NCBI GenBank assembly: GCA_017404145.1
Contig: JAFRCW010000045.1
Span: 30,544 to 94,543, forward strand
Direction of reading: 5' to 3'
Length of the DNA stretch: 64,000 nt
DNA from: Ruminococcus sp.
GTDB taxonomy: Bacteria; Bacillota; Clostridia; Oscillospirales; Acutalibacteraceae
Below are positions 8,907 to 17,865 of the stretch, piece after piece. A program made the translations under genes and the position numbers. How positions within the stretch are numbered: position 1 is the first letter of the stretch; each line of letters opens with the position of its first letter. The notes under the pieces were generated by a model. It worked only from the letters and a program-made list of their open reading frames with translations. It did no database searches and was not told the origin of the DNA.

Positions 8907-9590
8907 TCACGATCGTTTCATTTTTCTCTTGATTTTATTAACGATCAACAGATACACGATCCCTACGAGTATAAACACAATACCCAGCGCCGTTATCCAC
9001 CAGACGCATCCCATAAAGGGAAGCTCCTCGCAAAATCCGAACGCCCCCGCGGGACTGTCCCAGTTGAGGAAGAAATAAGGATATTTTTGTCCTTTCAAAA
9101 ACTCCCATCCGGCAAAATAAGCTATCTCCGCATAGATGCCGTATGCCAAAGGCGGGATCAAGACAAGCGGCAAGTGGGTTTTCTTTATATCTCCGTATAC
9201 TGCGATAATAAAAAAATCGACGATAAAAGCGATCGGCACGATCAAATGGGTCAGGACGTTATACACGGTCCAAGCCAGATCGCCCAGTGTCGGCGCCAAA
9301 ACGAAAGTAAAAACTGAGCATGTCATCGTGATTGACACCGCCCCGACATAATCGAGCACATACCAAACGCCGCTGATTTCCTTGCCGCGCAGCATCAGCA
9401 CAAGTCCTGCGGCGCTGACCAGCGCAACAGCAATATTCGACTGGATCGTAAAGTACATAAACACGCGACTGCCGCTCATAAATCCGCCCATACCGGATAT
9501 CGCGCTGAGAAAAGTACCGACAGAAGCGGCAAGGATCACGATACACTTCAATATCACAGAAAGGATTCTTTTGTTCTTCGGAATACCCAT
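8907..9590 (-). CDS. Pr6Pr-like multi-TM membrane protein
   Basis: The protein has 227 residues and six TM helices. The motif 'YPYFFLNWDSPAGAFGF' (about residues 165-181) and the general helix pattern match Pr6Pr (FAR-17a/AIG1-like) membrane proteins, whose bacterial function is not known. The start is the ATG at 9590, placed 8 nt behind AGGTGG; an earlier GTG at 9602 lacks a ribosome site. It has a Lys/Arg-rich C-terminus, as expected for a cytosolic tail. It is transcribed alone. Confidence 0.6.
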   Translation of the reverse strand: MGIPKNKRILSVILKCIVILAASVGTFLSAISGMGGFMSGSRVFMYFTIQSNIAVALVSAAGLVLMLRGKEISGVWYVLDYVGAVSITMTCSVFTFVLAPTLGDLAWTVYNVLTHLIVPIAFIVDFFIIAVYGDIKKTHLPLVLIPPLAYGIYAEIAYFAGWEFLKGQKYPYFFLNWDSPAGAFGFCEELPFMGCVWWITALGIVFILVGIVYLLIVNKIKRKMKRS

Positions 9591-9717
9591 AACAAACACC
9601 ACCTGCTCCCTGTTTCAAAAGACCTTTATATCATAACAGAAAACAACAAAAAAGACTATAAAAATCATATGGAAAAATGCCTGTATCCGACAAATTTTTT
9701 CTGCCGACATACAAAAC

Positions 9718-9748
9718 GCTCCGGATCATCATAACGATCATCCGGAGC
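9718..9748 (-). terminator. Terminator of the amylase gene
   Basis: A stem GCTCCGGAT / ATCCGGAGC (9718-9726 with 9740-9748) lies 24 bp past the amylase stop. It is followed on the minus strand by GTTTTG. Confidence 0.65.
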
Positions 9749-9771
9749 TGTAGTTTCGCATCAATCGACTG

Positions 9772-11505
9772 TTATATCGGTTTACCGATGTTCGGATTGG
9801 CGGGAAGCTGCGCCTTGAATTTCTGGATCTGGGTCGCGTCGATCACGGAGATCACTCCGTCCTGATCGGCGTCAGCCGCAGCCTCGATAAAGGTCTGTAC
9901 GGAAATCTTTGCCATTTTCTTCTGAATCAAGGTAGCGTCAATGACAGATACCACCCCATCGCCGTCGGTATCGCCGAGGAGACATCCGGTAACTTCGGTC
10001 GGAGCCGTTGTCGGCTTCTCGGTAGGAGCTGACGTCGGTTCCTCTGTCGGTTTTTCGGTCGCGGGAGAGGTCGGAGCTTCTGTCGGAAGAGGCTCAGGGT
10101 CTCCGTAGATAACCGCGATGCCGCAGCTGCCCAGATGACCCTTGATGGTGGTCTCGGTAACCGTCCAGCTCGTACCCGACACCTCATCGGTATAGATACC
10201 CGACGGAACCATGGAGTTGCTGTTTTTCACCGTGATGTCAACGTCGGATTTGGTCGTCGATACAATGACCGCTCCACGCTCGCGGCTGATTACATAGTTG
10301 CCTTTTGTCGTATAATAATTCTCAGCGGTACCGACCATCGCGTTGTGGAAATGGTTGACCGCGGCGATCTCCTTAGAGGTAAAGTGCGTGCTGCCCTTTT
10401 TTCCGGCATAAATACTGCCGTAATTTTTCTCAAAGGGTCTGGAGAGATACAGCGTCTGAGCATCCGCTCTCGCGCCTAAAATCGCGTAGACCTTATCGAT
10501 CGTGCTTTGGTCAATATTCTTCGTCCAGCCGTCGGTGTTGCTGTAGGTATCGTGGCTCTCACCCCAGTAAACAAGACGATCGGCGCTGACGCCGCGTGTC
10601 GTCCAGTAACCCGTGCTCTTATCGCTCTCTTTGTTCTTACAGGCGCTGATGATCATAGCGCTGTAGGAATCGTCGGTCACTCCGAGATATCCTGCGTATT
10701 CCTGAATCAAAGCGTTGTTGACGCTTGCGGCGACCGTCTTGCCGGCGGGACCCTCGAGGACCTCGCCGTAGTTATACATATCGGGATCGATCACATTCGC
10801 CCAGAACGAGCAGTTCTCCGAGGGAAGACTGATGTGCTTGGCGGCGTCCCAGCGGATGCCGTCGACGCCCGCGCTCTTGAGGTTTTGGACCAGCGCGGAA
10901 ACCTTGCCCTGCACATAGGTATGCTCGGAGTTCAGATCGGGCATACCGATATTCTTATGGGTCAAATCATAGCGGTTGTCATAGTCGTTACACGGTCCCT
11001 GATTATGGAAGTAAGCGGAGTTTTTCATATCATTGTCGATACTGCCCGCCCACGAGCCGCTGTTGCTGCCCGCGAGATGGTTCGCGACAACATCGACGAT
11101 GATCTTGACGCCGTACTTGTGAGCTTCTGTACAAAGAGTTTTGAGGTCGTTGTAGGAGCCGAGCTCGTTGCCGACGGAAAAGCCCTTGGGCTGATACAGC
11201 CAGTACCATGTGGATCCGCCGTCATGCGCCTGCAGCGGAGAAGTCTGCACAGAGGTAAAGCCCGCCTCCGCGATATTGGGCAGCTCCTCCTTGATCTGGG
11301 AGAGCGTCCAGTTAAAGCACTGGAGAATATTACCGTCTTTGCACTGATCGGGCAGTCCGTAGTCCGCGCCCGACAAGGCAAGATCGTCACAGGCGGATAT
11401 TTCGTTCAGATCCGCTTCTTCCGCCGTAACCGTCACGGCGCCCGCGGTCAGACACATCACCGTCAGACATAAGGCGAGTAAAGCGCTGATCCATCTTTTC
11501 TTCAT
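9772..11505 (-). CDS. Secreted GH13 alpha-amylase with C-terminal type I dockerin
   Basis: The start is the ATG at 11505 behind GGGAGGGAA, giving 577 residues. Residues 1-29 are a signal peptide. The GH13 catalytic region spans about 50-400, with 'VDVVANHL' (137-144), nucleophile D220 in 'GIRWDAAKH', acid E248 in 'NYGEVLEG' and D319 in 'GESHDT'. An all-beta domain follows (about 400-468), then a Pro/Thr/Glu-rich linker (470-505). A dockerin has two Ca-binding repeats, 'GDTDGDGVVSVIDATLIQ' (511-528) and 'DADQDGVISVIDATQIQ' (545-561). It hydrolyses starch and should dock onto a cohesin scaffold; no scaffoldin is in the window. Ruminococcus amylosomes use such enzymes. Confidence 0.95.
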   Translation of the reverse strand: MKKRWISALLALCLTVMCLTAGAVTVTAEEADLNEISACDDLALSGADYGLPDQCKDGNILQCFNWTLSQIKEELPNIAEAGFTSVQTSPLQAHDGGSTWYWLYQPKGFSVGNELGSYNDLKTLCTEAHKYGVKIIVDVVANHLAGSNSGSWAGSIDNDMKNSAYFHNQGPCNDYDNRYDLTHKNIGMPDLNSEHTYVQGKVSALVQNLKSAGVDGIRWDAAKHISLPSENCSFWANVIDPDMYNYGEVLEGPAGKTVAASVNNALIQEYAGYLGVTDDSYSAMIISACKNKESDKSTGYWTTRGVSADRLVYWGESHDTYSNTDGWTKNIDQSTIDKVYAILGARADAQTLYLSRPFEKNYGSIYAGKKGSTHFTSKEIAAVNHFHNAMVGTAENYYTTKGNYVISRERGAVIVSTTKSDVDITVKNSNSMVPSGIYTDEVSGTSWTVTETTIKGHLGSCGIAVIYGDPEPLPTEAPTSPATEKPTEEPTSAPTEKPTTAPTEVTGCLLGDTDGDGVVSVIDATLIQKKMAKISVQTFIEAAADADQDGVISVIDATQIQKFKAQLPANPNIGKPI

Positions 11506-11550
11506 AACATTCCCTCCCGCGTCATATTGATTCAAAGGATTCCATTTTCA

Positions 11551-11579
11551 ATTATACTGGCTTTCGCCGTTTGTGTAAA
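11551..11579 (-). promoter_or_regulatory. Sigma-A promoter of the amylase gene
   Basis: TTTACA (11574-11579) and TATAAT (11551-11556) on the minus strand are 17 bp apart, about 45 bp upstream of the ATG. Confidence 0.7.
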
Positions 11580-11711
11580 GTGCCAAATGAAAAAAAGCAG
11601 AAAAAAACATCCAATAATATCATCTGAACAGAATGCGTTTCCTGCCGAAGCTTCAAAAAGTAACCTGTCGGGTATTGCAAAGCAATTCTTCTTTTGTTAT
11701 CATAATGAACG

Positions 11712-11736
11712 ATCCACCCGCAGAAAACGGGTGGAT
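11712..11736 (-). terminator. Hairpin downstream of cstA
   Basis: A perfect 9-bp stem, ATCCACCCG / CGGGTGGAT, lies about 30 bp past the cstA stop. The T-run is weak on either strand, so termination is likely but not certain. Confidence 0.5.
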
Positions 11737-11766
11737 TCTGTTTATCTTATAAAGATTCGGTCGAGA

Positions 11767-13236
11767 TCATTCGCCTTGCCGATCAGACAGAATGTTATAT
11801 TTTACAGATCGATTTTTGCGGATCAGAGCGATCAGATAGATCACGAAGAGAATAACCGCCGCCGAGGCTCCCGCTATATAAGAAAAAGTCTGATCAAGCT
11901 GAAAGCCTTCTTCCGCCATAAGGATATAGGTCAGGCTGACCGCCGTCATAAAGGATGCGGGGAAAGCGGTCAAAAGAGAGCCGAAGCGGTATTTGCCTTT
12001 CTTCAGCAGATACGCGGTCGCAACCCATAACGCGATCATCGCGAGCGTCTGGTTGCTCCACGAGAAGTAGCGCCAGATGATTTGGAATCCGTCGTTGTTG
12101 ATCATAGCGAACCATGTCAGTACACCGCCGACGATCAAAAGCGGGATCGTGATGATCAGTCGGTTGATGATCTTCTTTTGATTGAGCTTAAAGGTCTCGG
12201 CAAGGATCAGCCGCGCGCTGCGAAAAGCGGTATCGCCCGAGGTGATCGGACAGACGACCACGCCTGCGACCGCCAGTATGCCGCCGACCGTGCCCAAAAC
12301 TCCCGTGGAGATATCGTATACCACGTTGGAGGCGCCGGCGCTCAGGGCTTCGTTCAGAGCTTCTGTCGCGCCGTAATACGCTACGCCTGCCGCCGCCCAA
12401 ACGAGAGCGATCACCGACTCGGATATCATCGCGCCGTAAAAGACCTTTCTGCCTTCCTTCTCACTTTTGATACACTTCGCGATCATCGGCGACTGGGTCG
12501 CGTGAAAACCGGATACCGCGCCGCAGGCGACTGTAATGAACATATACGGCCAGACGGGTGTGCCGTCGGGGTGAAGATTCTGTAAAGAGATCTCGGGGAT
12601 CGTATATTTGCCGCCGGAGAACAGAATACCGCCGATCACCGCGCACGCCATCACGATCAGCAGTATGCCGAAGACGGGATAGAGCCTGCCGATGAGCTTG
12701 TCGATCGGCAGAAGCGTCGCTAACAGATAATAAACCAAAATCACGACCGCCCAGAAGGTGCCGTTCATCCATCCGGGTGTGAGCTTGTCGAGCAGTCCAG
12801 CGGGACTGAAGACGAATACCGTGCCGCACAGCACCAGCAGTACGACCGAAAAGATACGCATGATCCACATAACGGCTTTGCCGAGATAAGTACCGCTCAA
12901 CTCGGCGAGCGACGCGCCCTTGTGACGGGAACTGATCATACCGCTCATATAGTCGTGAACCGCACCGCCCAAGATCGAGCCGAACACGATCCACAGGAAC
13001 ACGACCGGTCCGAACACCGCGCCCATCAAGGCGCCGAAGATCGGTCCCGTTCCGGCAATATTCAGAAGCTGTACCAAAAACGCCTTCCATGTTTTCATCG
13101 GTACGCAGTCGACACCGTCGTTGATCGCAATAGCGGGCGTCTGTCTGTCATCGGGCGCAAAAATCTTTTCGGTAACTCTTCCGTACACCAGATAGCCGAT
13201 AATCAAAACGGCAAATGACATCAATAACGAGATCAT
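11767..13236 (-). CDS. cstA: CstA-family carbon starvation / pyruvate or peptide transporter
   Basis: The 489-residue integral membrane protein has a dozen or more hydrophobic segments. It contains CstA signatures: 'AINDGVDCVPMKTWKAFL' near residue 37, 'IAGTGPIFGALMGAVFGP' (about 60-77), 'GGAVHDYMSGMISSRHKG' (about 90-107) and 'GFHATQSPMIAKCIKSE' (about 240-256). Family members import pyruvate or peptides during carbon limitation. It is shorter than E. coli CstA (about 700 residues) but of usual length for Clostridia. It is a single gene with its own promoter. No LytS/LytR-type regulator adjoins it. Confidence 0.9.
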   Translation of the reverse strand: MISLLMSFAVLIIGYLVYGRVTEKIFAPDDRQTPAIAINDGVDCVPMKTWKAFLVQLLNIAGTGPIFGALMGAVFGPVVFLWIVFGSILGGAVHDYMSGMISSRHKGASLAELSGTYLGKAVMWIMRIFSVVLLVLCGTVFVFSPAGLLDKLTPGWMNGTFWAVVILVYYLLATLLPIDKLIGRLYPVFGILLIVMACAVIGGILFSGGKYTIPEISLQNLHPDGTPVWPYMFITVACGAVSGFHATQSPMIAKCIKSEKEGRKVFYGAMISESVIALVWAAAGVAYYGATEALNEALSAGASNVVYDISTGVLGTVGGILAVAGVVVCPITSGDTAFRSARLILAETFKLNQKKIINRLIITIPLLIVGGVLTWFAMINNDGFQIIWRYFSWSNQTLAMIALWVATAYLLKKGKYRFGSLLTAFPASFMTAVSLTYILMAEEGFQLDQTFSYIAGASAAVILFVIYLIALIRKNRSVKYNILSDRQGE

Positions 13237-13307
13237 AATCTCCCTCTTTTCGCTGTGGATTAGTTCTAAATTATTAAAGTTATCTGTGTCTGTACCTATT
13301 TATAAAA

Positions 13308-13336
13308 ATTATAGCACATTTTTTGATCGGTGTCTA
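13308..13336 (-). promoter_or_regulatory. Promoter of cstA
   Basis: TAGACA (13331-13336) and a perfect TATAAT (13308-13313), 17 bp apart on the minus strand, with an extended -10 TG. The leader to the start codon is about 65 nt. The rest of 13237-13491 shows nothing else convincing. Confidence 0.7.
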
Positions 13337-13491
13337 TCATCTTTCCGGTATTACGGCAATAATAAATAATTTCGTTGAATCGCTCTCACACATCGGGAGG
13401 TCGTTTTTGTGGATCTCGACAGATCGAAATAAGAACGGCGGAACGTCCGGATACTTCTATGAGAAATACGGCTCATGGGAAAGCGTGATCG

Positions 13492-13529
13492 AAAAAGCGA
13501 CTTAACCCTTGTGTTTAAGCCGCTTTTTT
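13492..13529 (-). terminator. Terminator of the ior-paaK-maoC operon
   Basis: Stem AAAAAGCG.CTTAA / TTAAG.CGCTTTTTT with a short loop, 12 bp past the maoC stop. A T-run is present in both orientations. Confidence 0.8.
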
Positions 13530-13540
13530 CTGTAAATATT

Positions 13541-13972
13541 TCACATCATCCTGCGTTTTACGACAGCTTCCGTGACGGCGGTCAAAACCAAATCGCCGTT
13601 TTGGTTATGCACATCGATCGCTACCTCGGCAATACCGTTTTTCTCATTTCGTATCACCAGATTGGTGACCGCCGCTTTGCCGGTCAGCGTATCACCGGCG
13701 AACACCGGCTTGGTCCATTCGATCTTGGTCGACTTTCCCGCCAGAAGCTCCTCACCGAAAAAATCCACCTCCAGATACTTCGCCCAAACTTCAAGAAAAG
13801 ACATCACACCCGGCGCGATAAGCCTGCCGAAATGTGTGGTTTTTGCGTATTCCTCATCGGTATGAAGCGGCGTGTTGTCGTATTCTTTCGCAAACGCCAG
13901 CATCTTCTCATAATCGATCACAGCCGGCGCAAGCTCAACCGTCATCCCGAGTTTTAAATCATCAAAATACAT
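13541..13972 (-). CDS. MaoC-like (R)-hydratase / hotdog-fold acyl-CoA protein
   Basis: The 143-residue protein has a MaoC hotdog fold. It begins 'MYFDDLKLGMTVEL', has 'FAKEYDNTPLHTDEEYA' (about 27-43) with the hydratase Asp and His of the 'D..piH.d...A' motif, then 'GRLIAPGVMSFLEVWAKY', and 'KPVFAGDTLTGKAAVTNL' near residues 88-105. Such proteins hydrate enoyl-CoA thioesters or act as thioesterases. It is the last gene of the indolepyruvate oxidoreductase/CoA ligase operon, so an aryl-acyl-CoA substrate is plausible by context. AGGGGAGAG precedes the ATG. Confidence 0.8.
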   Translation of the reverse strand: MYFDDLKLGMTVELAPAVIDYEKMLAFAKEYDNTPLHTDEEYAKTTHFGRLIAPGVMSFLEVWAKYLEVDFFGEELLAGKSTKIEWTKPVFAGDTLTGKAAVTNLVIRNEKNGIAEVAIDVHNQNGDLVLTAVTEAVVKRRMM

Positions 13973-14087
13973 CCCATCTCTCCCCTATCTTTTCAAGAAA
14001 ACTGCCGGCATACACATCGCTATAAGCTTTGCCGCAATATTGATACAATCCCTTTCTAAGCAGCTTCTCCTTCACCGGATCACTCAT
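13962..14087 (-). CDS. Small ORF (41 aa) between paaK and maoC
   Basis: The ATG at 14087 overlaps the paaK stop (ATGAGTGA), and its TGA at 13962-13964 lies inside the maoC start region, so the ORF exactly fills the junction. The peptide starts 'MSDPVKEKLLRKGLYQYCGK' and ends with 'FLEKIGERWDVF'; it is amphipathic and charged and looks like real protein. paaK itself ends normally ('GTLPRSEKKTKRVFDHRDE'), so this is not a frameshifted tail of it. No family was recognised, and it may be only a translational coupler. Confidence 0.4.
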   Translation of the reverse strand: MSDPVKEKLLRKGLYQYCGKAYSDVYAGSFLEKIGERWDVF

Positions 14088-15321
14088 CTCTGTGATCGAA
14101 TACTCTCTTGGTCTTTTTCTCGCTGCGGGGCAGCGTTCCCAGAGAAACGACCACAACTTTGGGAGTGACGCTCATCTTGGATTTGAAAGCGTTTCTGATA
14201 GCCTCGCCTGTCTTATCAAAGTTCACGCGACCTTCCGCTTCGACCGTCAGAAGAATAATATCGCGGTTTTTCTCATCGTCATGCGCAATATCGATCTTGT
14301 ACTCGCTCGATACGCCGTCAACGGTACCGAGCAGTTCTTCGACCTGACTGGGGAACATATTCACGCCGTGCACCTTGAACATATCGTCGGATCTGCCTTT
14401 GATGATATCCAGCCTCGGATAGCGACTGCCGCACGGACACTCTCCCGGAATGATCCTCGACAGGTCATGGGTGCGGAACCGAAGCAGCGGCGCGCCTTCC
14501 TTGACAAGGGTGGTAATGACGATCTCTCCCTCCTCGCCGTCAGGAACGTTCTCTCCGGTCACGGGATCGATGATCTCTGTATAGAGATAATCATCCCAGA
14601 TATGCATTCCGGTCTGGAGACTGCAGTTGACGCCGATACCGGGGCCGTAGATCTCTGTCAGTCCGTAGATATCATACAGCTCGATCCCCAGCTCGTTCGC
14701 GATATACTCGCGCTTCTTTTCGCTCCAGCGCTCCGAGCCGATGACGCCCTTCTTCAGACAAATGTTCTCTTTGAGTCCGCGCTTGTTGATCTCTTCCGCC
14801 AGCAGAAGCGCATAGCTGGAGGTCGCGCAAATGACGGTAGATTTCAGATCCTGCATCATACTGAGCTGTTTCTCGGTGTTGCCGGGACCCATCGGGATCG
14901 CCATCGCGCCGAGCTTTTCACAGCCCGCCTGAAAACCGATCCCCGCGGTCCACAGACCGTAGCCGGGCGTGATCTGGATGCGGTCCTCTTTTGTGATGCC
15001 CGCGGTCTCGTAGCATCTGGCGAACATTGTCGCCCAGTCGTCTACATCTTTTGCGGTATAGGGGATGATGACAGGCTTTCCTGTCGTACCCGAGGAAGAA
15101 TGGATACGGACGATCTCGCTGTCGGGAACGGCTTGGATGCCCAAGGGGTAGGCGTTTCTCAGCTCCGCTTTATCGATAAAAGGGAGCTTCTTAAAATCAT
15201 CCGGAGTTTTGATTTCGGTGATGCCCATTTCTCTGTACATCCGTCCGAAATAATTCTCGGATTTAAGGATCGCCTGCAGGCGATCGTTGACAAGCGCTAA
15301 CTGTTTCTCACTGATTTGCAT
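14080..15321 (-). CDS. paaK: Phenylacetate-CoA ligase family (aryl-acid--CoA ligase)
   Basis: The 413-residue adenylate-forming enzyme has the P-loop-like motif 'RIHSSSGTTGKPVIIPYT' (about residues 71-88), 'YDIYGLTEIYGPGIG' (about 216-230), 'LRFRTHDLSRIIPGECPCG' (about 277-295) and a C-terminal 'GTLPRSEKKTKRVFD'. It converts arylacetates such as phenylacetate or indoleacetate to CoA thioesters with ATP. AGGAGAAGAGAACT precedes the ATG, and the start overlaps the iorB end by 14 bp. In gut anaerobes this gene is often next to iorAB, so it may run reversibly in aromatic amino acid oxidation or synthesis by context. Confidence 0.9.
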   Translation of the reverse strand: MQISEKQLALVNDRLQAILKSENYFGRMYREMGITEIKTPDDFKKLPFIDKAELRNAYPLGIQAVPDSEIVRIHSSSGTTGKPVIIPYTAKDVDDWATMFARCYETAGITKEDRIQITPGYGLWTAGIGFQAGCEKLGAMAIPMGPGNTEKQLSMMQDLKSTVICATSSYALLLAEEINKRGLKENICLKKGVIGSERWSEKKREYIANELGIELYDIYGLTEIYGPGIGVNCSLQTGMHIWDDYLYTEIIDPVTGENVPDGEEGEIVITTLVKEGAPLLRFRTHDLSRIIPGECPCGSRYPRLDIIKGRSDDMFKVHGVNMFPSQVEELLGTVDGVSSEYKIDIAHDDEKNRDIILLTVEAEGRVNFDKTGEAIRNAFKSKMSVTPKVVVVSLGTLPRSEKKTKRVFDHRDE

Positions 15322-15907
15322 AGTTCTCTTCTCCTATCTGATAACCTGCCTCAAATGCGGCAAGATTCTTTTCTCTGAATCGTTCGGGAACAATGCGGAT
15401 GATCGTGTCGCGGACCGTATCCGCGCTCAGCCCCAGCCTGCCGACTCCCGCCGCGGCTCCCAGAACTGCCACATTAAAGAATTTGGTCGAGCCAAAAGGT
15501 GCGCACAGCTCGTCGGAATCAAGGACGAGACAATCACACATTGAACGGACAAACGCGATCTCCGCTTTTCCGTCGTATGCTTCAGAACTTCCTAAGGTTG
15601 TCGGCTTGACGGGAACACAATTGACGATCACAAAGCCGTCCTTCTTGAGATATTTCAAATTTCTGACCGCTTCACTCGGCTCGAACGCGATCAGCAGATC
15701 CGCTCCGCCTATGGGAATCAGAGGAGAATACGCGTCTTCTCCGATCCTGACGTGGCTGGTGACAGGACCGCCTCTCTGCGCCATACCGATGGTCTCCGCG
15801 GAATGCGCCGCATAGCCTTCTTCCATCGCGGACGCCGCGATGATTTTGGAGGCAAGGACGGTTCCCTGACCGCCTACGCCGCAGATCAAGATATCCTTCT
15901 TCATCAT
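15308..15907 (-). CDS. iorB: Indolepyruvate ferredoxin oxidoreductase, beta subunit
   Basis: The 199-residue pyruvate/2-ketoacid oxidoreductase gamma-type domain starts 'MMKKDILICGVGGQGTVLAS', containing the typical GxGGQG loop, followed by 'AHSAETIGMAQRGGPVTSHV'. With IorA it decarboxylates aryl pyruvates to aryl-acetyl-CoA and reduces ferredoxin. The first ATG (15907) overlaps the iorA stop as TGATGATG; the second ATG (15904) is equally possible, with TAGGAGG just upstream. The frame extends further upstream but only inside iorA. Confidence 0.92.
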   Translation of the reverse strand: MMKKDILICGVGGQGTVLASKIIAASAMEEGYAAHSAETIGMAQRGGPVTSHVRIGEDAYSPLIPIGGADLLIAFEPSEAVRNLKYLKKDGFVIVNCVPVKPTTLGSSEAYDGKAEIAFVRSMCDCLVLDSDELCAPFGSTKFFNVAVLGAAAGVGRLGLSADTVRDTIIRIVPERFREKNLAAFEAGYQIGEENYANQ

Positions 15908-17697
15908 CACACGCCTCCTATCGCTTTGACGGCGCACAGCTGAGCGCACAGCCCGCAGCCGGTGCAGAGATTCTCGTCGATAACCGCTTTGCCGTCTTTT
16001 ACCGAAAGCGCGGGACAGCCGATCTCTCTGATACAGCGCAGACAGCCGATACACTTTTCGGTATCCACTCTCATTTTACCGGTTGGCTTGGTGATCGCAA
16101 CGCAGGGAGATTTGAAAATGATCACCTTGACGCCTTTGATCTCGGCGCACTCTCTGACCGCCGCGACCGCCGCGTCAAGATCCAGCGGATCAACAGTCAT
16201 GACCTTTTTCACACCGATCGCGGTCAGGATCTTTTCAATACTGACTTTTTCCACCGGCGTCGCCATCAGGTTTCTGCCGGTACCCGGATGAGGCTGGTGA
16301 CCGGTCATCGCCGTCGTGGAATTATCCAGAATACAAAGGATGATATCGGCGGCGTTGTACACAGCGTTGACCACCCCGGTGACGCCGGAGGCGAAAAACG
16401 TCGAGTCGCCGATAAACGAAAATGCGGTCGCGTCGGGATCCATATGATAGAAGCCCTGCGCCATGGTAACGCCCGCGCCCATACACAGACAGGTGTCCAC
16501 CATATCGAGAGGCATCGCGTTGCCCAATGTATAGCAGCCGATATCGCCGCAGAAATACGCTTTCTTGCCCTTCATCGCTTTTTTCACCGCATAGAAGGAG
16601 GCGCGGTGAGGACAGCCCGCGCACAGCACGGGAGGACGAACGGGAGGCAAAGGAGCGCCTAAAAGATCCGCGCCTCGCTCGGATATCTCCAGCCCTAAAA
16701 AACTGCCGATGATCCGTCTCGCGCTGTCCGCGTCATTCTCTCCGCTCGGCGGCACGTCGCCGGTCAGCTTGCCGCGCACATTGATTTTCGAATGGTGTTT
16801 TCCGATCAGTTTCAGGATACTTTCTTCGATATACGGGCTGAGCTCTTCAAAACAGAGTACTTCGCTCACACCTTCGAGCGCTCGGAGCAAAAAGCTCTCG
16901 GGCAAAGGATAGGGTGTTCCCACTTTGATCAGCCGGACGTCGGGACAGTCCTTCAAAAACTCCGCCGCATAAGCGTAGCTGACGCCCGTAGCAACAACAG
17001 CCTTCTCTGAACTGCCTGCCACTGTATTATATCGTGATGAGGAAAATTCCTCCCCTATTTTCACATTCCTTTTCTCTATCATCGCGTGGTTTTGAAAGGA
17101 CAGCCGCGGAAAGATGACCCACTTTTTAGAGTCCTTGACAAAGCCTTCGTACTCTTTTGCCTCAAAGACATCCGGCGCATCAATCGACGCGTAGGCGTGA
17201 TCGACTCTGGTAGTGGGTCGCAGGATCACCGGCGTTTGGTACTTTTTTGAACAGTCAAAAGCGTCCTGTACCATCTCAAACGCTTCTTCGGGAGAGGAGG
17301 GGTCAAAGACAGGGATCCGCGCAAACTCCGCAAAGCGTCTGGTGTCCTGTTCCGTCTGGGAAGAGATGGGACCGGGATCGTCCGCCGATACGACGACCAT
17401 ACCGCCCTTGACGCCCACATAGGCAAGACTCATCAAAGGGTCCGATGCTACGTTCAGCCCCACCTGCTTCATCGTCACCATCGCTCTGGCGCCGCTGTAC
17501 GCCGCGGCAGCAGCAACCTCCATCGCCGCCTTTTCGTTCACAGACCATTCCACATACATTCCCTCATGCGGATATTTGGCGATCGTCTCGATGATCTCGG
17601 AGGAAGGCGTTCCCGGATAGCCCGCGACCAGATTCACTCCGGCAGAGAGCGCGCCCAGCGCAATCGCGCCGTTGCCCATAACATACTGTTTACTCAT
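15907..17697 (-). CDS. iorA: Indolepyruvate ferredoxin oxidoreductase, alpha subunit
   Basis: The 596-residue subunit has an N-terminal pyrimidine-binding domain ('GNGAIALGALSAGVNLVAGY'), a TPP-binding domain in the second half ('CGDIGCYTLG' and 'SFIGDSTFFASGVTGVVNAV') and a C-terminal 2x[4Fe-4S] ferredoxin domain with 'CIGCLRCIREIGCP' and 'CTGCGLCAQLCAV'. It oxidises indolepyruvate, phenylpyruvate and hydroxyphenylpyruvate. I chose the ATG at 17697 behind AAGAGGATGATGA; an upstream in-frame start at 17739 has no ribosome site. It is the first gene of the iorA-iorB-paaK-maoC operon. Confidence 0.93.
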   Translation of the reverse strand: MSKQYVMGNGAIALGALSAGVNLVAGYPGTPSSEIIETIAKYPHEGMYVEWSVNEKAAMEVAAAAAYSGARAMVTMKQVGLNVASDPLMSLAYVGVKGGMVVVSADDPGPISSQTEQDTRRFAEFARIPVFDPSSPEEAFEMVQDAFDCSKKYQTPVILRPTTRVDHAYASIDAPDVFEAKEYEGFVKDSKKWVIFPRLSFQNHAMIEKRNVKIGEEFSSSRYNTVAGSSEKAVVATGVSYAYAAEFLKDCPDVRLIKVGTPYPLPESFLLRALEGVSEVLCFEELSPYIEESILKLIGKHHSKINVRGKLTGDVPPSGENDADSARRIIGSFLGLEISERGADLLGAPLPPVRPPVLCAGCPHRASFYAVKKAMKGKKAYFCGDIGCYTLGNAMPLDMVDTCLCMGAGVTMAQGFYHMDPDATAFSFIGDSTFFASGVTGVVNAVYNAADIILCILDNSTTAMTGHQPHPGTGRNLMATPVEKVSIEKILTAIGVKKVMTVDPLDLDAAVAAVRECAEIKGVKVIIFKSPCVAITKPTGKMRVDTEKCIGCLRCIREIGCPALSVKDGKAVIDENLCTGCGLCAQLCAVKAIGGV

Positions 17698-17803
17698 TTC
17701 ATCATCCTCTTGTGTACGTTTTTTCAACTTTTCTATCATATCACAATTCCATATAAATTTCTACCCCTATCAGCGAAATAAAAAGAAACCTTCCGTGACT
17801 TCA

Positions 17804-17832
17804 TTGACTTTTTTGAACCCGTTTTGTATAAT
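17804..17832 (+). promoter_or_regulatory. Sigma-A promoter of the PrsW-like gene
   Basis: TTGACT (17804-17809) and TATAAT (17827-17832) are spaced by 17 bp, 33 bp upstream of the ATG. It is divergent from the ior operon. Confidence 0.75.
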
Positions 17833-17865
17833 GGTTTCAGCCAATGACCAAAGGAGAGTCGTCCC

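Noticed and set aside
10507..11472. 321-codon plus-strand frame
   Set aside because: Antisense shadow of the dockerin amylase, which has catalytic motifs and a signal peptide.
13323..13505. 60-codon plus-strand frame between cstA and maoC
   Set aside because: It overlaps the cstA promoter and the maoC terminator, has no ribosome site, and shows no recognisable motif.
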